Assembly: GCA_020060625.1 (NCBI GenBank)
Contig: JAGUZU010000034.1
Span: forward strand, 1 to 64,000
DNA from: Anaerolineales bacterium
Lineage (GTDB): Bacteria > Chloroflexota > Anaerolineae > Anaerolineales > Villigracilaceae
Length of the DNA stretch: 64,000 nt
Reading direction: 5' to 3'
The first letter of the stretch is position 1, and each line of letters starts with the position of its first letter. The notes under the pieces were generated by a model. The model did no database searches and was not told the DNA's origin. It saw nothing but the letters and a program-made list of their open reading frames with translations. The position numbers and the translations under genes are program-made. This document shows, piece after piece, positions 25,214 to 34,727 of the stretch.

Positions 25214-26467
25214 ATGGATTCCATCTCCAAACAAACCTACCGCCGCTTCCTCCTCGCCTCACAGGGACTTTGGCCTGGTCGCCGCTACCGGGGCTTGACC
25301 GGCGCCGATTCCGCTTTGCGCCAGATGCAGGCGCTGCAACTCGACCCGCTGGTCATGGTCGCCCGCAGCCAGGACATTGCCATGTACGGGCGCGTCCTCG
25401 ATTACAAGCCGGACTTGCTCTACAAAATGGCTTATGAAAAACGCCAAGCCTTCGATTATGGCGGCTGGCTGATGATGTACCCCATGCGCGAATTCCCCTA
25501 CTGGCGTTTGCACATGAAGCGCCGCAAAGAAAGAGGCTTGCGCTGGGCGCACTTTACACACCCGCCAAAGGAAGTCGTCAGATTCGTGCTGGATGAACTG
25601 CGCGAAAAGGGTCCGCTTGGAAACCGCGACATCGAAGGCGACGCCGTCAAAGTATGGAGTTATCGCGGGCGCAAGGAGACTTCGGTCACGTTGTTCTATC
25701 TGTGGCTGATCGGCGAAGTGATGATCTCCAACCGCAAAGGCTTCGACCGTGTCTACGACCTGCGCGAGCGTGTTTTGCCTGCGGAATTCGATTACGCCGC
25801 CCCCGATGACGAAGCCGAGGATTTTCTTGGGAAAAAGATCATTGCCTTTTATGGCATCGCGCGCGAGCCTTCGTGGAAGACGGCTTTCGGCGAATCCATC
25901 CATCGCAAAGTGTCGGCGAAGGAGGCGGCGGAGCGCATCGAACGTCTCATCGAGCAGGGGGAGATCGCCCGCGTGCGCGTGGAAGGCTTCAAGGAAAACT
26001 TCCTCATCCGAAGCAGTGACCAGCCCCATCTGTCGGAGTTGGAGGCGGGGCGCGTCCCGAAAATCTGGAAGCCGAAAGGACCCACCACCGAAGAGGAGGT
26101 CACGCTTTTGGCTCCGTTGGAGATCGTCAGCGCGCGCGGACGGGCGAAGAAGGTTTTCGATTTTGATTATGTTTGGGAAGTCTACAAGCCCGCGCATCTG
26201 CGGAAGTGGGGCTATTACACGCTGCCGATTTTATACGGCGATGATTTGGTGGCGCGCCTCGACCCGAAGTTGGATCGCGCGACGAACACGCTTCACATCC
26301 TCGGCTTCTGGCTGGAGGACGACGCCCCGAAAGACGGCGCTTTCGCCGACGCCCTCGCCAACGGACTGAAACGCTTCGCCGACATGATCGGCGCGAAGAA
26401 GATTGATTTAAGCGGAGTGAAGCCTGTTAAGTTGCGAAGCCATTTGAAGTCGAAGATAAAACGTTGA
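25214..26467 (+). CDS. winged-helix DNA glycosylase of the YcaQ/AlkX (HTH_42) family
   Basis: Proteins of this family unhook interstrand crosslinks and excise alkylated bases. The 417-aa protein shows the family layout: N-terminal ISKQTYRRFLLASQGLW, then LQLDPLVMVARSQDI with the QxD catalytic motif near residue 47, YMLRFP-like segments (MYPMREFPYWR), and the ARG-KKVFDFDYVWEVYKP and RKWGYYTLPILYGDDLVARLDPK blocks near the C-terminus. The gene stands alone after the HD-GYP gene, convergent with the rlmI-like gene, whose stop abuts its own. Confidence 0.85.
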   Translation: MDSISKQTYRRFLLASQGLWPGRRYRGLTGADSALRQMQALQLDPLVMVARSQDIAMYGRVLDYKPDLLYKMAYEKRQAFDYGGWLMMYPMREFPYWRLHMKRRKERGLRWAHFTHPPKEVVRFVLDELREKGPLGNRDIEGDAVKVWSYRGRKETSVTLFYLWLIGEVMISNRKGFDRVYDLRERVLPAEFDYAAPDDEAEDFLGKKIIAFYGIAREPSWKTAFGESIHRKVSAKEAAERIERLIEQGEIARVRVEGFKENFLIRSSDQPHLSELEAGRVPKIWKPKGPTTEEEVTLLAPLEIVSARGRAKKVFDFDYVWEVYKPAHLRKWGYYTLPILYGDDLVARLDPKLDRATNTLHILGFWLEDDAPKDGAFADALANGLKRFADMIGAKKIDLSGVKPVKLRSHLKSKIKR

Positions 26468-27682
26468 TTACCTCTTCATACAAACCAACCCCTTCAGGTA
26501 CGCGCCTTCGGGGAAGTGCAAACTGACGGGGTGATCGCCCCCTTGTGATAGATGCTCGACGATCGTCGCTTCCACGCCTGCATCGAGGGCGGCGGAGGCG
26601 GCGATCTTTTGAAACAACGCCGCATCCACGCCGCCGGAACACGAAAAGGTGACGAGGATTCCGCCCGGACGAAGCAATTTGAACGCCAGCAAATTGATGT
26701 CCTTGTAGGCGCGGGAGGCTTTCTCGGCGTGGGCGGATGTGGGCGCAAACTTGGGCGGGTCGAGGACGATCATGTCAAAAGAGCGCGCTTCATCGCGGAA
26801 CTTGCGAAGCAGTTGAAAGACATCGCCTTCCAGCGAAACATGTTTTTCAGAAGGGAGGTTGTTGAGCGTGATATTTTCTTCGAGCAGCGCCAGCGCATCG
26901 GCGGACGAATCAATCGAAACGACAGACTTTGCTCCATTTGCCAATGCGTTAATCGAAAATCCACCCGTGTAGCAAAAACAATTCAACACGTCGCGGTCTT
27001 CGGCAAGTTTGCCCGCGCGATGACGATTTTCGCGCTGATCGAGGTAGAAGCCGGTTTTATGCCCGTGCTGGACGTCCACTTTGAATTTCAGGTTGTGTTC
27101 GTGGATGACGATATTCGATAATCGATCTTTGAATGCTGCTTCCGAATTTCGAATACTCGAATATCGAAGAACGCCGTTAATTGGTTTCAGCCCTTCCAGT
27201 TCGCGCACGTCGGCGTCGGAACGTTCGTAAATATTTGGAACGCCTGTTTCTTCGACAAGGATATCCGCGATGGCGTCTTTCCAAAATTCGGCGCCAGCCG
27301 TGGAGGATTGCAGGACGAGGACATCGCCATAGCGGTCCACAACGATTCCGGGGATGCCGTCGGATTCGGCGTGAATGAGACGCCAGGCGTTCGAATCACT
27401 TTCCACTTTCAACTTTCCACGCAGTTGGATCGCCGCTCTAATCCTTTTACGAAAGAATTCCGCATCCACCGGCTCATCTTCAAACGTCCACACGCGCGCG
27501 CGGATCTGCGAGTGAGGGGAGTAGGAGGCGCGGGCGAGAAACTGCCCGTTGGGGGCAAGCAGGTCAATGGTCGAGCCGGAGGCGATGGTTTCATCAAGGG
27601 ATTGAATCGCGCTGGCAAAGACCCAGGGGTGATGCCTCAGCAGACTCTTTTCCCGTCCGGGTTTAAGGATGGCGTTCATCAT
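26468..27682 (-). CDS. rlmI: 23S rRNA (cytosine-C5)-methyltransferase, RlmI-like
   Basis: The 404-aa protein opens with a PUA domain (LKPGREKSLLRHHPWVFASAI, about residues 5-80), as in RlmI, which makes m5C1962 in 23S rRNA. The Rossmann part has VLNCFCYTGGFSINALANGA, SIDSSADALALLEENI and MIVLDPPKFAPTSAH; a Cys in FSCSGGVDAALF fits the catalytic cysteine. The start is the first of two ATGs that overlap the stop of the GNAT gene (ATGATGA), so the pair is translationally coupled. It is convergent with the glycosylase gene, the stops abutting. Confidence 0.88.
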   Translation of the reverse strand: MMNAILKPGREKSLLRHHPWVFASAIQSLDETIASGSTIDLLAPNGQFLARASYSPHSQIRARVWTFEDEPVDAEFFRKRIRAAIQLRGKLKVESDSNAWRLIHAESDGIPGIVVDRYGDVLVLQSSTAGAEFWKDAIADILVEETGVPNIYERSDADVRELEGLKPINGVLRYSSIRNSEAAFKDRLSNIVIHEHNLKFKVDVQHGHKTGFYLDQRENRHRAGKLAEDRDVLNCFCYTGGFSINALANGAKSVVSIDSSADALALLEENITLNNLPSEKHVSLEGDVFQLLRKFRDEARSFDMIVLDPPKFAPTSAHAEKASRAYKDINLLAFKLLRPGGILVTFSCSGGVDAALFQKIAASAALDAGVEATIVEHLSQGGDHPVSLHFPEGAYLKGLVCMKR

Positions 27683-28122
27683 TCTCCGGGGAAGGGACGC
27701 AGGCGCTGCATCCAGTTTTCTGGTTCTTCGATGGGTTGGAAATCGAACTTGCGATACAGGTCGTGCGCGTCGCTTGTGGCGAGCAGCCAGCGGCGGACGT
27801 GTTTCAGGTCGGGGTGATCGAGGATGACCTGTACAAGCCATTTGCCAAGACCGCGCCCGCGATAATATTCGTGGATGAAGACATCCATGAGATAGGCGAC
27901 GATGTTGTAATCGGTAACGACGCGGGCAAAACCGATTTGTTTTTCACCTTCATAGACTCCAAAGACAAGCGAATGTTTTATCGCGTCCTCCGTCCGTTCG
28001 CGCGGACGCCCCTTTGCCCAGTAGGCGCGCGAGAGAAAATCGTGGACGGTGTTCAAGTGAAGGCGGGCGGGGTCGGCGCTGATTGTGAATGTTTCGCGGC
28101 TGGTTTCGATGATTTGTGACAT
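27679..28122 (-). CDS. GNAT-family N-acetyltransferase
   Basis: This 147-aa protein has the GNAT fold motifs: GVYEGEKQIGFARVVTDYN (beta 4 region), then YLMDVFIHEYYRGRGLGKWL with the acetyl-CoA binding RGRGLGK loop near residue 90. The substrate is unknown. It has no ribosome binding site, but TACACT lies six bases before the ATG with a TG extension, so the message may be leaderless. It is coupled to the rlmI-like gene and diverges from a YczE-like gene over a 62-bp gap. Confidence 0.85.
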   Translation of the reverse strand: MSQIIETSRETFTISADPARLHLNTVHDFLSRAYWAKGRPRERTEDAIKHSLVFGVYEGEKQIGFARVVTDYNIVAYLMDVFIHEYYRGRGLGKWLVQVILDHPDLKHVRRWLLATSDAHDLYRKFDFQPIEEPENWMQRLRPFPGE

Positions 28123-28128
28123 GGGCGG

Positions 28129-28134
28129 AGTGTA
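28129..28134 (-). promoter_or_regulatory. -10 element (TACACT, extended TG) 6 nt before the GNAT ATG
   Basis: On the minus strand TGATACACT is an extended -10 type sequence. It ends six bases before the ATG at 28122, with no ribosome binding site between, which suggests leaderless transcription. Confidence 0.45.
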
Positions 28135-28184
28135 TCACAGCATCGTATTCGCGCGTGGTATCATCGGAACTCCAAAGGAGAACC

Positions 28185-28838
28185 ATGTTAAAACCCATTC
28201 GCTGGAACACGTTTATTCGTGATTTTTTCGTCATCCAGGTCGGCTTTGCTTTGTATGGGCTGTCCATCGCGCTTGCCATCCGCGCCAACCTCGGCACGGG
28301 GACGTGGTCTGTGTTCGAAGTCGCGCTGGCGGACATTACCCGGTTGAGCGTCGGCACGATCACCATCATTGTCGGTTTTTCCGTGCTGGTCATTGCGCTG
28401 GCATTGAAGGAAAAGGTCGGCTGGGGCACGCTTGGGAATATTTTATGTATCGGTCCCTGGCTCGACCTGGCGTTGTGGATCATCCCTTCAATTGAAGGGA
28501 ATTTGTTATTGCAAAGCGCCATGCTGTTGGGCGGCGTGCTGACGCAGGGCGTTGCCAGCGCCGTCTACATCGGCGTGGACGCGGGCGCGGGTCCGCGAGA
28601 CAGTTTGATGCTGGCGCTGCACCGCACGACGAAGTTAAGCCTGCGCATGGCGCGCGGATCGGTGGAGGTTGCGGTCTTCCTCGTTGGCTGGCTGCTGGGC
28701 GGACCGGCAGGCATCGGCACGCTGGTCTCTGCCGCATTGATTGGTCCCGCCGTGCAGTGGGCGTTTAAGATTTTCAAAGTCCAGCCGCACCGTGAAACCG
28801 AAGAGATGTTATCGGAAAGCGGAGTCGCCGCAGATTGA
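28185..28838 (+). CDS. YczE/YitT-type integral membrane protein
   Basis: The 217-aa protein has about five to six membrane helices and the signature GLSIALAIRANLGTGTWSVFEVALA near residue 20 and DAGAGPRDSLMLAL near residue 130, which mark the YczE/YyaS/YitT group. Members are of unknown transport or regulatory function. The ATG at 28185 is preferred because AAAGGAG ends four bases upstream. Sixteen bases separate it from the subtilase gene, so the two are probably cotranscribed, with the LysE-like gene next. Confidence 0.75.
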   Translation: MLKPIRWNTFIRDFFVIQVGFALYGLSIALAIRANLGTGTWSVFEVALADITRLSVGTITIIVGFSVLVIALALKEKVGWGTLGNILCIGPWLDLALWIIPSIEGNLLLQSAMLLGGVLTQGVASAVYIGVDAGAGPRDSLMLALHRTTKLSLRMARGSVEVAVFLVGWLLGGPAGIGTLVSAALIGPAVQWAFKIFKVQPHRETEEMLSESGVAAD

Positions 28839-28853
28839 CCAGGAGGAACTTTC

Positions 28854-31187
28854 ATGAGTGAAGAACCCATCTCGCATACGCAGGTCGTTGAATCCAAAAA
28901 CAGAAGCGCGGGCGCGCTGATCGTCTTTCTGCTGTTTGCGCTTCCCATGCCGCTTTGCCTGTTCGTCTATCATCTAATTCTATGGTTCATGGAGCAGACC
29001 GCCATCGCCTCCCTCAGTTTGAAGGGATTTGCGTTGGCGGGCGTGATCGGATTGGCGTTGCAGGCGGTTGGCGCGGCTTTGATCGCGGGCTTGCTCTGGC
29101 GCTTCAACAAGGACGAGCGCTTTACTTCGTGGTATTTCGGGCTGTTTGCCGCTTCGCTGGCGGGAATCCCCGCCCTGTCCCTGCGCGCGCTTGGTCCCAA
29201 CAATGACCAGCTCGGTTCGATCCTGCAAACTTTGCTGGCGTTGATTGCGGCGTTCGTTGTGATTCGATTTCGTAAAAAACAATTGGCTTGGAACCGCGAA
29301 GCGCTTCCATTTGGCTTGTTGATCGCGGGGATCGGCATTTCGCCTCTGGTTGTCTACGGGGCGTTTGGCTCGTTCGCCGACGCCTTTCTCAGCCTGCTGG
29401 CGGGATTGGCGTTCGGCTTTCTCACGGCGGTTTTGCTTTCCGATGAAGCCGAAAACGTTTTGCTGAACGGCGCGGGCGCGGGCGCATTGCTGGCATTGCT
29501 CGCATCCGCATTGGGGTACGACGGAAGCCAGTTGATACTGGTTGTGATTCTTCCCGCCTTCTCGTTCGCCCTTGCCGCGCTCCTGCCTTCGCGGACGGCG
29601 GCGGGAGCGGCGGTTGGCGTGCTCGCCTTTGCAGGGCTGGCGTTCTTCGACCCCACCGAGTTGACCTTTTTGCTTGGCGATATTCTCAACCTTGCCGCCA
29701 AGGCGGCGGGTATCGCGCTTTTGTTCGGTTGGGGAGTCAGCATTGTCGGGTTGGTCCTGCGTCAGATAACAGGAGCAGGTTCGGGCGGGAGGACGAGGCG
29801 GGCAGTCGGCTGGGCGGGCGCAGGCGTGTTGTGGATGGTCGTCGCTGCGATGTTCTTCGTCTTCGGCAATCCGGGCAATTACAGCGACAGACTCTTCGTC
29901 ATCTTCAAGGATCAGGCGGATATTTCGGACGTGACGAAGATCGCAAACCGTGACGAGCGTTTGTCTGCGGCATACGCGCAGTTGACCGAATTTGCAAACG
30001 CAACACAGATGCCTTTGCGAAACGTCCTCGATAAAGCGGGCGTGGAATACACGCCGTATTATTTGCAGAATTCGATGGAAGTGCATGGCGGGATGTTGAT
30101 GCGCCTCTTCTTGATGACCCGCCCCGAAGTGGAGCGCGTCATTCCCAGCCCGCGCCTGCGCGCCGCTCCCGAAGATTCCCCCCAGCCGGGACCTTTCTCC
30201 ACGCCCAACCCATACGTGTCATGGAACATCGCCATGATCGGCGCGGACAAGGTGTGGGATGAGTTTGGCGCGCAGGGGGAGGGGATTATCGTCGGGCAAT
30301 CCGATTCCGGCGTGGATGGGAATCATCCCGCGATCCAAAAACAATATCGCGGGTTTTTCACGGGCGGCGATTACAACTGGTTCGACCCCTGGGATGGAAC
30401 AACCGAACCGAACGATGAAGGCGGTCACGGCACGCATACGCTTGGCACGATCCTGGGAACGAACGGAATTGGCGTCGCGCCAAAAGCGCAGTGGATTGGC
30501 TGTGTGAATTTGGACCGCAATCTTGGCAACCCAGCCTTGTACCTCGATTGTATGCAGTTCATGCTTGCGCCCTTCCCGCTGGGCGGCGACCCATTCTTCG
30601 ACGGCGACCCGACCAAAGCCGCGCATGTGCTGAACAATTCATGGGGTTGTCCGCCCATCGAAGGGTGCGATGCAAATGCCCTGCTCTTTGCGTCGGAGAA
30701 TTTGCGTCATGCCGGGATATTCGTGGTGGTTTCAACAGGCAACGATGGACCAAGTTGCGAGACGGTTGTCTCCCCGCTTTCGTTGTATGATTCGGTATTC
30801 TCCGTTGGGGCGATTGACCGGCTTGGGAACGTGGCGGAATTCAGCAGCCGCGGACCCGTCACTGCCGATGGGTCGGGGCGTATCAAGCCGGATATTGCCG
30901 CGCCCGGCGTGGATATTTTCTCCGCCCTGCCGCAAGGCACGTACGGTACGAACAGCGGCACGTCCATGGCGGGACCGCATCTCGTCGGCGTGGTGGCGTT
31001 GATCTGGTCTGCCCAGCCCGACCTGATCGGAGATATCGAAGCGACGGAACAGATTATCACTGACACAGCCCAGCCGTACAGAGGCAATACTTCGCTTGGC
31101 TGTTTCAGCGGAGATGTCCCGAACAATGCCTACGGCTACGGCGTGGTGGACGTTTACTCGGCGGTCAAGCAGGCGCTGGGAAAATAA
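28854..31187 (+). CDS. membrane-anchored subtilisin-like serine protease (S8)
   Basis: A 777-aa fusion. Residues 1 to about 345 are a polytopic membrane region of roughly ten hydrophobic helices; a linker of about 110 residues follows; the C-terminal 310 residues are a subtilase domain. The catalytic triad is complete: Asp in GQSDSGVDGNH (near 484), His in GGHGTHTLG (near 525) and Ser in SGTSMAGPH (near 704), plus the oxyanion Asn in LNNSWGCPP. The linker (VIFKDQADISDV...) resembles an I9 propeptide. Strong GGAGG before the ATG. Most subtilases are secreted singly, so this membrane fusion is unusual. Confidence 0.85.
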   Translation: MSEEPISHTQVVESKNRSAGALIVFLLFALPMPLCLFVYHLILWFMEQTAIASLSLKGFALAGVIGLALQAVGAALIAGLLWRFNKDERFTSWYFGLFAASLAGIPALSLRALGPNNDQLGSILQTLLALIAAFVVIRFRKKQLAWNREALPFGLLIAGIGISPLVVYGAFGSFADAFLSLLAGLAFGFLTAVLLSDEAENVLLNGAGAGALLALLASALGYDGSQLILVVILPAFSFALAALLPSRTAAGAAVGVLAFAGLAFFDPTELTFLLGDILNLAAKAAGIALLFGWGVSIVGLVLRQITGAGSGGRTRRAVGWAGAGVLWMVVAAMFFVFGNPGNYSDRLFVIFKDQADISDVTKIANRDERLSAAYAQLTEFANATQMPLRNVLDKAGVEYTPYYLQNSMEVHGGMLMRLFLMTRPEVERVIPSPRLRAAPEDSPQPGPFSTPNPYVSWNIAMIGADKVWDEFGAQGEGIIVGQSDSGVDGNHPAIQKQYRGFFTGGDYNWFDPWDGTTEPNDEGGHGTHTLGTILGTNGIGVAPKAQWIGCVNLDRNLGNPALYLDCMQFMLAPFPLGGDPFFDGDPTKAAHVLNNSWGCPPIEGCDANALLFASENLRHAGIFVVVSTGNDGPSCETVVSPLSLYDSVFSVGAIDRLGNVAEFSSRGPVTADGSGRIKPDIAAPGVDIFSALPQGTYGTNSGTSMAGPHLVGVVALIWSAQPDLIGDIEATEQIITDTAQPYRGNTSLGCFSGDVPNNAYGYGVVDVYSAVKQALGK

Positions 31188-31188
31188 C

Positions 31189-31794
31189 ATGTGGCTCTAC
31201 CTCTTACAAGGTCTCGGCTTCGGACTCGCCGCCGCCTCACAACCCGGACCGTTTCAGACCTATCTGATCTCCCAATCCCTGACCCGCGGCTGGAAGCGGA
31301 CTCTGGTTGCCGCGCTCGCGCCTTTGGTCAGCGACGGTCCCATCATCCTGTTGTGTGTTCTGGTGTTGAGCCAGGTTCCCGACTGGTTTCAGCGTTTCCT
31401 CTACATCGCAGGCGGACTGTTCATCCTGTATCTCGCATACGGCGCATTCAAGGCGTGGCGTGGTTTTGACGCGAATGCGCCGCGTCCCGAATCAAAGATA
31501 GACGGTCTGCCAAAGGCGGCAATGGTCAATGTCCTCAGCCCCGGTCCTTACATGTTCTGGACGCTGGTGACCGGTCCCGTTTTGCTGCGGGGCTGGCGCG
31601 AAACGCCAGCGCATGGAGTCGGCTTTCTTGCAGGCTTCTACATCGCCATGATCGGAACCTTGCTCGCCATCATCGTCGCCTTCGGAAGCGCCGCGAACCT
31701 GGGACCGAAGGTCAACCGCGTGTTACTGGGTGTCTCGTCCGTTGCGCTGTTCGGGTTTGGGCTGTATCAACTGTGGCGGGGAGTGGTGGGATGA
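31189..31794 (+). CDS. LysE-family translocator
   Basis: The 201-aa protein has about six membrane helices with the LysE/RhtB family start GFGLAAASQPGPFQTYLISQSLTRGW (residues 10-35) and the second-half motif MVNVLSPGPYMFWTLVTGPVLL. The family exports amino acids or related small molecules; the substrate is not readable here. It begins one base after the subtilase stop and is convergent with the P-type ATPase gene. The gap between them holds degenerate 'ttcacta' words (about 31838-31875). Confidence 0.82.
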   Translation: MWLYLLQGLGFGLAAASQPGPFQTYLISQSLTRGWKRTLVAALAPLVSDGPIILLCVLVLSQVPDWFQRFLYIAGGLFILYLAYGAFKAWRGFDANAPRPESKIDGLPKAAMVNVLSPGPYMFWTLVTGPVLLRGWRETPAHGVGFLAGFYIAMIGTLLAIIVAFGSAANLGPKVNRVLLGVSSVALFGFGLYQLWRGVVG

Positions 31795-31853
31795 TGCTTC
31801 CCTGGTTGACTATCATTCCTTCACCCGGCGGGGTTTCACTATTCACCACTCAT

Positions 31854-34598
31854 CTATTCACTTTTCACCATTTTCATGATTTCCATCGCAACCAGCACCA
31901 CCACACCCGCCCCCATCGCAATGACCAAATCCACTGCGCCGAGCGGAACAACTTCAAAGAAATTGCTGAATGCGGGGACGTAGATCACCAGCATTTGCAA
32001 AACCACCACCAGCAGGATCATTCCCGCCAAAAGTGGATTGCTCATCAATCCCGTTTTGAATGCGGATTCTTTTTCCGAACGCGAAGCCAATGCCTGAAAG
32101 ACCTGCATAAACGCCAGCGACGTGAAGATCATCGTCTGCCAGGCGGGGTTCTCTGCGAAGAAATACCACGCGCCGAGTCCCAACGCAATCGCGCCGATCA
32201 ACACGCCGACCCAAATGGTCTGCGCGCCGGCTCCGCGCGAGAACACGCCTTCGGTAGGGGAGTAGGGCTTGCGCTTCATGGTATCGGGTTTGGGATTTTC
32301 CACGCCCATGCCCAAACCGAGCAGACCGTCCGTCATCAGGTTGAGCCAGAGCAGTTGCAAAGGCAATAACGGCAAAGGCTTTCCCAAAAACGGCGAAAGC
32401 AGCATCACCAGCACCTTGCCGATATTCCCCGCCACGCTGAAGCGCACGAACTTGCGGATGTTGTCGTAGATCGTGCGCCCCTCCTGCACCGCCGCCACAA
32501 TGGTCGCAAAATTATCGTCGAGCAAAACCATGTCGGACGCTTCCTTGGAAACGTCCGTGCCGGTGATGCCCATCGCCACACCGATATCCGCCTTGCGGAG
32601 CGCGGGCGCATCGTTCACGCCATCGCCCGTCATCGCGACGATATGTCCCTGCTCCTGCAATGCCTGTACGATCTTCAACTTATGTTCGGGGGCGACGCGC
32701 GCAAACACGCTGACTTCATTGACAACGTTTTTCAATTCATCAAAGGATAGTTTTTCGATCTCGACGCCCGCCAATGCTTTTGAGCCTGCGGCGTCGGCGG
32801 AAACAATCCCCAATTGCCGCGCGATCTCGATTGCCGTCAGCGGATGGTCGCCTGTGATCATCACCGGGCGGATGCCCGCCGCGCGGCAGGTCGCCACCGC
32901 GTCCCGCACCTCCGAGCGCGGCGGGTCAATCATGCCAAACAGCCCAACCATCGTTAAATTCTGCTCAAGATCGGTCTCGATGATTTCAGGGATGGAACTC
33001 AGCAGGCGAAAGCCGACAGCAAGGACCCGCATCCCCTTTTTGGCGAGACGCTCATTCGCCGCCTCTATTCTGGACCTCCAGCCTGCATCCAGTTTCTCGG
33101 ACCTTCCCTCCACCCAGACGTGGCTCGTGATGTCGAGCAGTCCGTCCACGCCGCCTTTGGTGAAGGCGATGTAACGTTTATTGCCGATCTCCAAACCCGA
33201 AAGAATGGCGGGATCATATTGCGCCAAATGATGGACGGTGGTCATGCGTTTGCGTTCCGAGTCGAATGGAAGTTCCGCCGCGCGCGGGAAGGATGAATCG
33301 AGCGACGATTTCCAATATCCCATTTTGGCGGCGGCAACCACGAGCGCGCCTTCGGTCGGGTCGCCGAGCGTGCGGAAGCGTTCATCGCCGATGTCTATCA
33401 ATTCGGCGTCGTTGCACAACGCGCCGCCAATCGCCGCCAGCGAGAGAGAGGATTGGGTCGGAGCGCCCAGCCCGCGGGTGGCGCGAAGCGTCCCGTCTCG
33501 TTCCACTTGTTCGGTCAGGTCGATGGCGTGTTCCGCCACGTCGAGCATCACCACGGTCATCCGGTTTTCGGTCAGTGTGCCGGTTTTATCCGAGCAGATC
33601 ACGGTAACCGAGCCGAGCGTTTCGACGGCGGGCAGTTTGCGAATGAGCGCTTCGCGGTTCAACATGCGCTGCGCGCCGAGCGCGAGCGTGATGGTGACCA
33701 CGGCGGGCAGACCTTCCGGCACGATGGCAACTGCCACGCTGACGGCGGTGAGCAGCATGTCGTCAATGGCGTTGCCCTTCCATACGCCGAGACTGAAAAT
33801 GATCGCGGCGATGACCACGCCGATAATGGCAAGATTTTTGCCAAGCGCATCGAGCCTGCGCTGAAGCGGCGTTTGCTCATGTTTGACTTTTTGGATGAGG
33901 TCGGCGATCTTGCCGAGTTCGGTTTGCATCCCGGTTGCCACGACCACCGCCAGCCCGCGCCCCTGCGTGATGATGGTGCCCATGTATGCCATGTTGCGGC
34001 GATCACCCAATGGCAGTTCTTCGTTCGAGAGCGCGGCAGTGTGTTTGCCGATGGGTTCGGATTCGCCCGTGAGCGCGGCTTCCTGAATGCGCAAATTGAC
34101 GGCTTCGAGCAGGCGCAGGTCGGCGGGGATGAGGTTGCCGGTTTCCAGTTGGAGGATGTCGCCTGGCAGCAGGTCGCGCGCGGAGAGTTCCTGTAATTGT
34201 CCATCGCGCATCACCCGCACCTGCGGCACGGACATTTTCTTGAGAGCGGCAATCGCCTGTTCTGCGCGGTATTCCTGAATGAAGCCGAGGAAGGCGTACA
34301 GGATGACGATGGCGAGAATGGCGACGGTGTTTTTCGTGTCGCCGAGGAAGCCCGCGATCACTGCCGCGCCGATGAGGATCAATACCATCGTGGCGGTAAT
34401 CTGCTCCCATAAAATTTGCAGCGGGGTACGCCCGCCGCGTTCGATGAGTTCGTTCGCGCCGTATTTTGCGGCGCGTTCGCCTGCCTGTTGCGATGTCAGC
34501 CCCGCGCTTTGGGATGAAGCGAGTTCATCCAGCACGGTTTTTGTTTCGAGGGTGTGCCAGTTTGTGTTTATGTGAATTTGAGGGAATATATTATTCAT
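31854..34598 (-). CDS. cation-transporting P-type ATPase (P2A, calcium-type)
   Basis: A 914-aa P-type ATPase. It has the cation ATPase N-terminal domain (residues 8-75), the actuator motif LTGESEPIG near residue 177, PEGLP in membrane helix 4 near residue 290, the phosphorylation motif SDKTGTLTE near 337, the KGGVDGLL nucleotide-binding region, MITGDHP and GDGVNDAPALRKADIG near 660, and about ten membrane helices. PEGL in helix 4 and the NLMTDGLLGLGMG sequence in helix 6 fit the SERCA/PMCA-like P2 group, most likely calcium export, although the ion is inferred. It is a single gene on the minus strand. Confidence 0.9.
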   Translation of the reverse strand: MNNIFPQIHINTNWHTLETKTVLDELASSQSAGLTSQQAGERAAKYGANELIERGGRTPLQILWEQITATMVLILIGAAVIAGFLGDTKNTVAILAIVILYAFLGFIQEYRAEQAIAALKKMSVPQVRVMRDGQLQELSARDLLPGDILQLETGNLIPADLRLLEAVNLRIQEAALTGESEPIGKHTAALSNEELPLGDRRNMAYMGTIITQGRGLAVVVATGMQTELGKIADLIQKVKHEQTPLQRRLDALGKNLAIIGVVIAAIIFSLGVWKGNAIDDMLLTAVSVAVAIVPEGLPAVVTITLALGAQRMLNREALIRKLPAVETLGSVTVICSDKTGTLTENRMTVVMLDVAEHAIDLTEQVERDGTLRATRGLGAPTQSSLSLAAIGGALCNDAELIDIGDERFRTLGDPTEGALVVAAAKMGYWKSSLDSSFPRAAELPFDSERKRMTTVHHLAQYDPAILSGLEIGNKRYIAFTKGGVDGLLDITSHVWVEGRSEKLDAGWRSRIEAANERLAKKGMRVLAVGFRLLSSIPEIIETDLEQNLTMVGLFGMIDPPRSEVRDAVATCRAAGIRPVMITGDHPLTAIEIARQLGIVSADAAGSKALAGVEIEKLSFDELKNVVNEVSVFARVAPEHKLKIVQALQEQGHIVAMTGDGVNDAPALRKADIGVAMGITGTDVSKEASDMVLLDDNFATIVAAVQEGRTIYDNIRKFVRFSVAGNIGKVLVMLLSPFLGKPLPLLPLQLLWLNLMTDGLLGLGMGVENPKPDTMKRKPYSPTEGVFSRGAGAQTIWVGVLIGAIALGLGAWYFFAENPAWQTMIFTSLAFMQVFQALASRSEKESAFKTGLMSNPLLAGMILLVVVLQMLVIYVPAFSNFFEVVPLGAVDLVIAMGAGVVVLVAMEIMKMVKSE

Positions 34599-34633
34599 AG
34601 CATCTGTGGACTTTTGGGCGCGGGCTGTTATAG

Positions 34634-34727
34634 TATTGCTCTGTAAAAACTATGCCTACCGCGAAGATTTTGCACGTAGGTCGGATTGCCAATCCGACTT
34701 ACTTTGGCTGCGGCTTGCCGCGCTATG
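34634..34727. repeat. 94-bp dispersed repeat, copy 1
   Basis: Matches 39951-40044 in the same orientation at 91 of 94 positions. It contains two hairpins: GTCGGATT-GCC-AATCCGAC and GCGGC-TT-GCCGC. It fills most of the gap between the P-type ATPase and the membrane glycosyltransferase gene and supplies the latter's TAG stop codon at 34723-34725. Copy 2 lies just upstream of an IS200-like transposase. Confidence 0.85.
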
